Source: an uncultured Micavibrio sp. (GTDB taxonomy: Bacteria > Pseudomonadota > Alphaproteobacteria > Micavibrionales > UBA1664). Taken from it: a stretch of DNA of 7,901 bases. Under the pieces are notes generated by a model that saw only the letters and a program-made list of their open reading frames with translations, made no database searches and was not told where the DNA came from. Where the stretch lies: NCBI GenBank assembly GCA_937896295.1, contig CALBME010000180.1:1-7901 (forward strand). The letters are read 5' to 3'. This document shows positions 1 to 5,304 of this stretch, one piece after another; the stretch's first letter is position 1, and each line of letters starts with the position of its first letter. Position numbers and translations under genes: made by a program.

Positions 1-698
1 AGGCGGTCGAGGTCGGCCTGAAAGACTTCATTTGCCTGTTTGGTGCCGGCCTCCCACCCTGCCTTCAGGGTATTGAGCCAGATTTTTTTCTCGGCTTCGG
101 TGGTCGGGTACAACACGGCGGGCGGCGGGCTCACATCGCCCCAGTCGCGCTCGAGATAGGCACGCCAGTTGCGCGGCGCCGCGACGATCTTGGCGTCGAC
201 ATTGATATTATAGATGCGATCCGAAACGGCGGCGGTCTGGCCGTCTTTCTCGATCAGCATCGCGTCTTCTTCCTCCGAGATGATCGGCGGCTCGATCAGA
301 AGACCCGAAGGTGCGGTGACCAGAAGGCGTTTGAAATCGTAAATGGCATCCAGCTGCGCCGATTTTTCAGCCAGTACGCGGCGGATCTGGTACGTGCGGC
401 TGGCAAGCCCGCCACGCGCGCCATACGACATGGCCGCGTCTTTCAGCCCCTCGCTGCGCAGTTCGGGATTTTCCTCGTCCGATTTTTTCGCGCTTTCGCC
501 TTCCGGAATGACGGGTACGTCCTGCAGCTGTTCCAGTGACGGCGGGGCTGCGCCCAGCGCATCATCCGTGGGCATCCCCACGCTTTGACTCAGGATATCA
601 CCAAGACCGGGCTGGATGATCGCATCGGCGCGCGCGGCTGCCGGCGTCATAAGCGCCGCTGCTGCGATAAGAAGGCGGACCGCCGATTTGATGGCCAT
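1..698 (-). CDS. dotC: DotC/TraI-like type IVB secretion protein, N-terminal part (cut by the window edge)
   Basis: I translated this by hand from the ATG at 698; 232 codons are visible and the frame stays open to the window edge. Family knowledge: DotC works with DotD and DotH in the outer-membrane core complex of Dot/Icm (type IVB) systems and is TraI of IncI plasmids. Seen: a Sec-type signal peptide (residues 1-24, ending ARA), an acidic, Pro-rich segment (about 50-80), then the DotC-type core with SYGARGGL (91-98), LLIEPPI (133-139), NWRAYL (177-182) and GWEAGTKQA (214-222). The gene starts 4 bases after the dotD stop, so the two are surely cotranscribed and probably translationally linked; the ribosome site is weak. 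Odd: the signal peptide has no cysteine lipobox, whereas Legionella DotC is a lipoprotein. Family assignment is from recalled motif pattern; the C-terminal part is outside the window. Confidence 0.85.
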   Translation of the reverse strand, partial: MAIKSAVRLLIAAAALMTPAAARADAIIQPGLGDILSQSVGMPTDDALGAAPPSLEQLQDVPVIPEGESAKKSDEENPELRSEGLKDAAMSYGARGGLASRTYQIRRVLAEKSAQLDAIYDFKRLLVTAPSGLLIEPPIISEEEDAMLIEKDGQTAAVSDRIYNINVDAKIVAAPRNWRAYLERDWGDVSPPPAVLYPTTEAEKKIWLNTLKAGWEAGTKQANEVFQADLDR

Positions 699-702
699 GG
701 AC

Positions 703-1329
703 TTACCGTCCCATTCTGGGCGGGCGCGACTGCGACACCGGGCTCATCTGAAAGTCGGTGCTGTTGCTGGCGTTGGGCATGCCGCGGTTATAGGTCTGCG
801 CGTAAATGATTTCGATCACGCGGCGATTGGCGTCGACACGCAGGTCAGCGCGTGTGCCAAGCTGCAGACCCACGTCGCGGAACACCTCGATCAGCGGTTT
901 GTTGAACGCATCGACGTTCACGATGACCGGCGTCGGCGGACGGTCGCCGATCATGTTGAAGCTGTAGGTGGCGTGGGCGGCAAGGTCGCGCACCAGGTCT
1001 TCTGCGGGGCCGGCCCAGTTCAGGGTTACGGCGCGCTGCAGTTCCGGCGGCGCGTTCGGCACCATCGCGGCGGCGGACTGCGCAGCGGACGGGGTGCGCG
1101 TCTGCTCGACGGCCGCAAGTGATTCGAGGGCGCGGGTGGCACGGTCGGCGGCGTCCGCGATCATCAGCGACGTCGGGTCCGGTTCGGCCACGATCTGCGG
1201 TTTCGCGTTCTTGGCCTCACGGCCGATGTAACTGCTTTGGCAGCCGGCCAGCGCAAGCGCGGACAGGGCGACGGTCACGGTCGCAAACAGGCGAGCATGG
1301 CGGGAAAAAAACTTGTTCAGCACACACAT
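703..1329 (-). CDS. dotD: DotD/TraH-like outer-membrane lipoprotein of a type IVB secretion system
   Basis: DotD is a small lipoprotein that, in Legionella, helps place DotH in the outer membrane; its globular part has a secretin-N-like fold. The product is 208 residues from ATG 1329. Seen: a basic n-region, a hydrophobic stretch and a lipobox LAGC with Cys30; the next residue is Gln, which by the Lol rule favours the outer membrane. A flexible Ala-rich region (about 60-90) follows, then the DotD core with PPEL (94-97) and WAGP (105-108), and a polar tail rich in Ser, Asn and Pro. Start choice: GAGG at 1332-1335 lies only 2 bases from this ATG but 8 bases from an in-frame GTG at 1323, so the true start may be GTG, two residues later. 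A longer reading from GTG 1380 puts a charged extension before the signal peptide and is unlikely. dotC follows after 4 bases. Confidence 0.85.
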   Translation of the reverse strand: MCVLNKFFSRHARLFATVTVALSALALAGCQSSYIGREAKNAKPQIVAEPDPTSLMIADAADRATRALESLAAVEQTRTPSAAQSAAAMVPNAPPELQRAVTLNWAGPAEDLVRDLAAHATYSFNMIGDRPPTPVIVNVDAFNKPLIEVFRDVGLQLGTRADLRVDANRRVIEIIYAQTYNRGMPNASNSTDFQMSPVSQSRPPRMGR

Positions 1330-1382
1330 ATCCTCATCTTCGCAGAATCCTAAAGGCGTCGAATCACGCCCACAAGACACTC

Positions 1383-1408
1383 GCCCGTTTTTTTATCCCT
1401 TATCCTCA
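1383..1408 (-). promoter_or_regulatory. Candidate shared upstream element, copy 1 (before dotD)
   Basis: On the plus strand this reads GCCCG, seven T, ATCCC, then TTATCCTCA. It resembles copy 2 at 2924-2948 in base order and spacing. It overlaps the end of the transglycosylase gene and its stop codon and lies 54 bases upstream of the dotD start. On the minus strand the A-rich core ATAAAAAAACGGGC could contain a weak -10-like hexamer. Confidence 0.3.
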
Positions 1409-1893
1409 GCCTCGTCATAGCGTCCCAGCTGGATGCGCTGTGATGGGGCCTTGGGCGGGTTCACGGTTTCAGCTTGGGCCTGCACGGGTTTGGACAATAG
1501 CCCTTTCCTGCGCATGACTTCCACGACTTTGCTTTTGTATTTCGATCCCAGCGACGGCGTGCGGGAATGGTAATAGGCGACCGCCTTGGCCAGCGAACCC
1601 GTGGCATTCAGGTTCTGTCGCAGGATCCACGCCGAAACGTTGACATTGGTGCAGCCGTCGTCGCGGACCCACTGCCAGGCGGTCTTTTCCGAAACTTTCC
1701 AGTTCTTGGCCAGGGTGGGCAGCCACAGCGTGTTGATCTGCATGGGCCCAAGATCATAGGTGCCATTCTTGTTGGGGACCTGCTGGCCGATCCGCCCGCC
1801 CTCGACATGCAGAATCCCCACCAGAACCTGTGGCGGGACCGAATAGGTCTGGGCAGCCATCATAAGACAGGCGGCGAACAGGTGGTTGATCAT
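1393..1893 (-). CDS. VirB1-like lytic transglycosylase (SLT family), type IVB cluster member
   Basis: Predicted to cleave the peptidoglycan glycan strand in the periplasm, making room for the secretion channel. The product is 166 residues. Seen: the catalytic glutamate in HVEGG (Glu31), the family motif DLGPMQIN (47-54) and AYYHS (106-110), in the order and spacing of SLT/VirB1-type lysozyme-fold enzymes; then a Lys/Pro/Gln-rich tail (about 125-166) that is probably disordered. The start ATG overlaps the stop of the preceding gene by 4 bases (ATGA), indicating translational coupling; GGGGA lies upstream at usable spacing. The hydrophobic N-terminus (about residues 5-14) is short, has no Arg or Lys and runs almost directly into the catalytic domain, so it is an atypical signal peptide. 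One cysteine (81) lies in the presumed mature part, so no internal disulfide is expected. Family assignment is secure; substrate and partner are inferred from context. Confidence 0.85.
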   Translation of the reverse strand: MINHLFAACLMMAAQTYSVPPQVLVGILHVEGGRIGQQVPNKNGTYDLGPMQINTLWLPTLAKNWKVSEKTAWQWVRDDGCTNVNVSAWILRQNLNATGSLAKAVAYYHSRTPSLGSKYKSKVVEVMRRKGLLSKPVQAQAETVNPPKAPSQRIQLGRYDEAEDKG

Positions 1894-2861
1894 GCGGCTT
1901 CCCCGGATGTGTCCCCATTATTATCGTCTTTTTTGACGAAAAAGGCCATCGGATTGAAGGGGCCGGACTGAGGTGCGGGTGCCGGTTTTTCCGCCGGCGC
2001 ATCTGCCCGCGAAGGCGCGGAAACAGGCGCTTGTGGGGGTGATGAATAGGGGCGTTCTGAAGGGCGAGTTTGTCCACTCGGTTCACTCATGAACCCGATG
2101 ACGGCGCGCAAGACGTCCAGCCCGTCCTCGAATCGCTGCCAGATCTTCTCCGACAGAACCTCTGGTGCGGGGGGCTGGGCGCCCGGATTGTTCGCCATGC
2201 TGTGCTGAAGCTTGTCCATCTCCACTTCGCAGGCGCGGGCCAGCAGCTTGGCGCCGCCCTTCAGGAAGGCCAGCTCGCGCTCGGCATACAGGTCGGGACC
2301 GCCGGGATTGCCCCCCGAAAACGCATCAGCCAGGGCTGACGCCCGGTCGCACAGATGTTCGCCCAGCTTACGGATGACAAGGGAATCGTCCTGGCCAAAG
2401 GGAAACCGCATGACGGCGGCAACAAAGGGTGTCAGCGCTTCAACCCGGCGGGCGACCAGATCGGTTTCGCCGGCCTGCTCGTCGGGCAGAAGGGGAAAGG
2501 AATCAGCAAGGCTCAGCACGCTGTCGAACGCCGCGTTCAGGCGGCGGTTGAACGCATCATCGGGCATGGCGCCCGAAAGCACGTAATGCTGGGCGATCAT
2601 GGCCCCGGCCAGCGTGGCGGCGCGCAGGCGCACGATTTCAGCCTCGTCCTGCGTCCGCGGCGCCAGGCGCGTGGACATTTGGGTGCCTGCGCTGATACTG
2701 GCTGATAAAAGGGCCGAAAAACGGCGTGCGGCTTCTTCGGGATTGGGGTCTGCGGCAGGGCCCTGCCATGCCAGCAACTCATCGACGGCCCCGATCAGGG
2801 GAACGCCCAGATTTTCGAAGACGCGCAGCAAAGCCAGCGCCTGTTTCGATTCTCGAGTCAT
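1890..2861 (-). CDS. Unrecognised helical cytoplasmic protein of the type IVB cluster
   Basis: I do not recognise this 323-residue protein. It has no signal peptide or membrane segment, so it is probably cytoplasmic. Residues 1-260 look almost entirely alpha-helical and moderately acidic, with Ala/Leu-rich helices, two cysteines (171, 211) and a Gly/Pro turn at 183-189. Residues 262-300 are a Pro/Ser/Ala-rich disordered linker leading to a short hydrophobic motif FNPMAFF (302-308), two lysines and an acidic, polar tail. A linker ending in a short hydrophobic peptide looks like a docking motif, but that is inference. The stop overlaps the transglycosylase start (ATGA), so the two are coupled. 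A TTG nine bases upstream (2870) could also start it; I prefer ATG 2861 because GAGAG precedes it, although very close. Possible roles include a secretion chaperone, adaptor or coupling subunit; none can be shown from sequence. Confidence 0.8.
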   Translation of the reverse strand: MTRESKQALALLRVFENLGVPLIGAVDELLAWQGPAADPNPEEAARRFSALLSASISAGTQMSTRLAPRTQDEAEIVRLRAATLAGAMIAQHYVLSGAMPDDAFNRRLNAAFDSVLSLADSFPLLPDEQAGETDLVARRVEALTPFVAAVMRFPFGQDDSLVIRKLGEHLCDRASALADAFSGGNPGGPDLYAERELAFLKGGAKLLARACEVEMDKLQHSMANNPGAQPPAPEVLSEKIWQRFEDGLDVLRAVIGFMSEPSGQTRPSERPYSSPPQAPVSAPSRADAPAEKPAPAPQSGPFNPMAFFVKKDDNNGDTSGEAA

Positions 2862-2923
2862 CTCTCTCAACTGCCGCCGTGTGAACCGCCGGGCAACTGT
2901 CCAAAGCCTAAGCCTTTGACGCC

Positions 2924-2948
2924 GCCCGTTTTTATAATTTTATCCACA
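2924..2948 (-). promoter_or_regulatory. Candidate shared upstream element, copy 2 (before the unknown gene)
   Basis: On the plus strand this reads GCCCG, five T, ATAATT, then TTATCCACA (the DnaA box). It lies 63 bases upstream of the ATG at 2861. On the minus strand it contains TATAAA and TAAAAT, both -10-like, but no good -35. An internal promoter of the type IVB cluster is possible here. Confidence 0.3.
2940..2948 (+). promoter_or_regulatory. Perfect consensus DnaA box (TTATCCACA)
   Basis: TTATCCACA matches the high-affinity E. coli R1 box exactly. It lies in the 147-base gap before the unknown protein gene, next to an AT-rich run. It is a single box with no cluster of others around it, so it does not mark an origin by itself. 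It could be a DnaA-responsive regulatory site or chance. Confidence 0.4.
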
Positions 2949-3008
2949 TATAAGGGTCCCGGAAGGGCCAAGTCGAGTCTTTTCCTGCGCATGGCGTGGG
3001 TCAAAGCC

Positions 3009-3989
3009 TTACCCCTTAAGATCGCTGACCGCGCCGACCATGTCCAGCGGACGTCCGCGGATCAGGCGGACTTTCCCGTCCTTGCCGCTTTGATACACGA
3101 TCATCGGCGTGCCTTTGAGGTTCCAGCGGCGCATCAACTCGACATTCTCGTTCACCGCGCGTGTATCCATGTTCGTGGATTCGGGCAGCATGGTCTTGTC
3201 ACCCTTGGCATAGGCGATCAGCCGGGCAGGACCGTCCTTGGCGGTCAGGGCCAGCATGGCCTGCGATTTGGACCGTTGATCGTAACCCACCATCACCAGC
3301 TCGACGGAAATCTGGCCTGCGGCGACATAGGGCTCAACCTGCTGCAGGAAATACTGGCAGTGTTCGCAGTTCGGATCGATGAACGCCCAGAAGGCGGGCG
3401 TATTTGCATTGCCCCAGCGGACATGGGCGGCCTGCTGGACCTGGCCCAGCATGCGCCCGCCTGCCGTATCCGGCAGACCCTTGCCCTGGGTGGCCTGCTG
3501 CGTTTTACCGGCTGCGCTCTCGGCCGGGGCGGTGCCTGTCGCCTGCGGGGCAGGCGGGGTGGTCGCGGGTGCATCAGGCACCGCGGTGGCGGGTGTCGAT
3601 GGGAGAGCGTCAGGTGTCTTTGCCGCGCCGGGCGCCGGCAGGGGCGATTGCACCGTGTTGGCGGCAGCCCCGATCTGCGCGTTTTCAAGCGCCTTGACCT
3701 GATCGCCGGTCAGCATGTTGCCGATTCCGTCGAACAGAATGCCCATGACCAGCGCCTTGTTGCCGGGGGTGGCATAGTAGAATTCCGGCTGGCCCGTGCG
3801 CATCATCACCCAGCCGTCCAGCTGGTCGTATTTGCCCAGGTAGTAAACCTGCGCGCCGCGCGCCTGCTGTTCTTCCAGCGGCTTGGGCATGGTGGGGGCG
3901 CCCGCAGGCTTGTATCCGGGTAATTCACCGGCGGCTTGGGCGGTGGCGGCGGTCAGGGTCAGGGCGAGGATGAGAAGCAGGCGGCGCAT
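3009..3989 (-). CDS. DsbC/DsbG-like periplasmic thiol-disulfide protein (IncI TrbB-like role)
   Basis: Probably a periplasmic disulfide isomerase or reductase serving the secretion apparatus. The product is 326 residues. Seen: signal peptide (1-19/20, ending AQAA); an N-terminal part (about 21-105) with a DsbC/DsbG-like dimer-domain pattern (LDGW, FYYATPG, FDGIGNMLT); a long Pro/Ala/Thr linker (about 112-165); and a thioredoxin-fold domain with FIDPNCEHC (active site Cys208-Glu-His-Cys211) and the cis-proline motif GTP (293-295). Start choice: ATG 3989 has GGAG at 3996-3999, 6 bases away, and begins the signal peptide directly. The longer reading from 4112 would overlap the FIST gene and bury the signal peptide. 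It lies 28 bases after the FIST stop and is followed by a 147-base gap. IncI plasmid R64 carries a DsbC-like TrbB, which fits a conjugation or secretion role; the true substrate is unknown. The in-window partners have very few cysteines. Confidence 0.85.
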   Translation of the reverse strand: MRRLLLILALTLTAATAQAAGELPGYKPAGAPTMPKPLEEQQARGAQVYYLGKYDQLDGWVMMRTGQPEFYYATPGNKALVMGILFDGIGNMLTGDQVKALENAQIGAAANTVQSPLPAPGAAKTPDALPSTPATAVPDAPATTPPAPQATGTAPAESAAGKTQQATQGKGLPDTAGGRMLGQVQQAAHVRWGNANTPAFWAFIDPNCEHCQYFLQQVEPYVAAGQISVELVMVGYDQRSKSQAMLALTAKDGPARLIAYAKGDKTMLPESTNMDTRAVNENVELMRRWNLKGTPMIVYQSGKDGKVRLIRGRPLDMVGAVSDLKG

Positions 3990-4017
3990 GGACAACTCCG
4001 GTTCGAAGACAGGTATT

Positions 4018-5193
4018 CTACAGCAACAGGACGATGATTCCAGTGTAACCATAGACATGGCCGTTGCAGATTTCCGCCGCTGTATAGAACCCGGCCATCG
4101 GCACGTCACCAAAGACGCTTTTCAGGATGGCGGCCTCATCCGTGCCATCCCCCATCGGCAGCCGCGCGCCGCAGCCGAAATACAAAATTGCCTTGGGCTG
4201 AAGGTTGGTCGCACCATGTTCCGCCGCCGCGCGCGCATAAAGCCCCGTCGCCGTCTGTGTCAGGTCCGTGCTGGCTGTGACGCGGTCGCGGTAGACGAAA
4301 CGCACAAGGTCGCCGCGTTCGAAATGATGGGCGATGCTGATATGACCCTTGCTGTCGTCGACTTCGGTGATATTGCGCATCAGGAAGGTAGTCTGATCCG
4401 ATCCGGTGATGGGAAACGCCGCATGTACATGACCGTGCCGCGCCCGTTCCGGGTCCGGATCTTCGATATGCAGCTGGTCGATCGCATCATGCAAAAACGC
4501 CGCTGCCGGCATGTCTTCAATCGATTCGATCGTATTGCCGTTGCATTTGGTGATGCGGCCAGTGGGTCCCGCGGGCAGGCACCCAAAGGACGCCGCCGAC
4601 ATGATCCGTATATTACCATCCAGAACAAGACCGGACAGCGGTTCGCCCGGACGCGCCACCGCGCCATCGCAGATATGCACGCCGCCCTGGGATGCGCCGG
4701 TAAATCCGCCGATTGTGTAAAGGCCGTCACGTTCGCGGATTTGTCGCAATTGCTGCGCGGCCTGCGCGCACAGCACGCCGTGCGTGATGCTGCACCCGGC
4801 CAGGTGGCTGGCCATCCACGCGTGTATGCTTTCCGGCAGGCTGCCATTGTCGTGTTCGGTCATGGCATAACCGGTAAAGGAACCCTGCGGCATTTTGCCG
4901 ATCATGGCGACGGCCGCCGGCATGCCGCTGAAAGAAAGTCCGCCGCCGCAGATACCCTGTCCCGTCGATCCATACCATGCCTGTATGCGGGTGACGCTTT
5001 TCAGAAGCGACAGAAGGGGCGACATGTCTGCCGCCAGATGCGGCGTGGTATACAGAAAACCGACATTCATGCCGTCCTGATCCGTTCGCACGGATTCCAG
5101 GGATTCGAGGATTTTGCGGCCAACCTCGCGCCAGTCGGCGCCGCTGGCGGTGGCACTCGCAAAGGCGGACGAAGTCTGCAAAATGGCGGTCAT
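4018..5193 (-). CDS. FIST N/C domain sensory protein
   Basis: FIST domains are predicted small-ligand sensors, often fused to or encoded near signalling proteins; amino acids have been proposed as ligands. The product is 391 residues with no signal peptide or membrane helix, so it is cytoplasmic. Seen: a FIST N-type half (about 40-225) with NVGFLYTTPH (43-52) and YGSTGQG (74-80), and a FIST C-type half (about 240-385) with an LYFGCGAR segment and the end motif GFYTAAEI (368-375) followed by a hydrophobic beta-strand. It has no output domain of its own, so it must act through a partner. The start ATG lacks a good ribosome site. The stop lies 28 bases from the disulfide gene on the same strand, with no terminator between them, so read-through into the type IVB cluster is likely. 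A link to secretion is inference. FIST family identity is from the recalled pattern and overall length. Confidence 0.8.
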   Translation of the reverse strand: MTAILQTSSAFASATASGADWREVGRKILESLESVRTDQDGMNVGFLYTTPHLAADMSPLLSLLKSVTRIQAWYGSTGQGICGGGLSFSGMPAAVAMIGKMPQGSFTGYAMTEHDNGSLPESIHAWMASHLAGCSITHGVLCAQAAQQLRQIRERDGLYTIGGFTGASQGGVHICDGAVARPGEPLSGLVLDGNIRIMSAASFGCLPAGPTGRITKCNGNTIESIEDMPAAAFLHDAIDQLHIEDPDPERARHGHVHAAFPITGSDQTTFLMRNITEVDDSKGHISIAHHFERGDLVRFVYRDRVTASTDLTQTATGLYARAAAEHGATNLQPKAILYFGCGARLPMGDGTDEAAILKSVFGDVPMAGFYTAAEICNGHVYGYTGIIVLLL

Positions 5194-5241
5194 AACTTTG
5201 TTTTTACCATACTTGTCGCGCGTGTTGCGAACCGTTTTCAG

Positions 5242-5269
5242 TTGAATTCAGGGTCGCTGGCCTTATTAT
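5242..5269 (+). promoter_or_regulatory. Predicted sigma-70-type promoter of the Bax-inhibitor gene
   Basis: A -35-like TTGAAT (5242-5247, 4 of 6 matches to TTGACA) and a -10-like TATTAT (5264-5269, 5 of 6 matches to TATAAT) are separated by 16 bases in the 111-base divergent gap. Transcription would start near 5276, giving a leader of about 30 bases that contains the ribosome site. I found no convincing promoter for the divergent FIST gene in the same gap, only a weak TATGGT on the minus strand. Confidence 0.45.
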
Positions 5270-5292
5270 TTATACAGACAAAGTACATAACC

Positions 5293-5298
5293 AAGGAG
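5293..5298 (+). promoter_or_regulatory. Strong ribosome binding site
   Basis: AAGGAG lies 6 bases before the ATG at 5305. It is the best Shine-Dalgarno match in the window and fixes the start of the Bax-inhibitor gene. Confidence 0.8.
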
Positions 5299-5304
5299 TG
5301 ACTT

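Larger units (their letters stand above)
2909..3011. repeat. Imperfect inverted repeat around the cluster's internal gap
   Basis: TAAGCCTTTGAC (2909-2920) and GTCAAAGCCTTA (3000-3011) are inverted copies with 11 of 12 bases matching, 79 bases apart. The right arm runs into the last codon and stop of the disulfide gene. The stretch between the arms is AT-rich in its left third. It could fold in RNA or be a pair of binding sites; chance is possible. Confidence 0.4.

Noticed and set aside
1345..1365. Two GAATC (GANTC, CcrM) sites in the dotD upstream gap
   Set aside because: GANTC sites occur throughout the coding regions of the window, so two in one gap is not informative.
1351..1375. Weak hairpin (GGCGT/ACGCC on the minus strand) between the transglycosylase and dotD genes, as terminator
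   Set aside because: A 5-bp stem with only three following T; too weak to call and it would cut the operon.
1330..1380. Longer DotD start at GTG 1380
   Set aside because: It would add an acidic, Cys-containing segment before a lipoprotein signal peptide; ATG 1329 or GTG 1323 fit better.
2924..2948. Origin of replication at the DnaA box
   Set aside because: Only one perfect box, no box cluster, no iterons and no replication initiator gene in the window.
2916..3923. Plus-strand open frame (335 codons) opposite the disulfide gene
   Set aside because: Low-complexity Gly/Arg/His-rich shadow; the opposite strand has a signal peptide, CEHC and cis-Pro motifs.
3990..4112. Longer start of the disulfide protein at 4112
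   Set aside because: It would overlap the FIST gene and place 41 odd residues before a textbook signal peptide; ATG 3989 has a well-spaced GGAG.
3883..5301. Very long plus-strand open frame (472 codons) opposite the FIST gene
   Set aside because: The product has no recognisable domain and is rich in Arg, His and Gly, as GC-rich antisense frames are. The minus-strand frame has clear FIST motifs.
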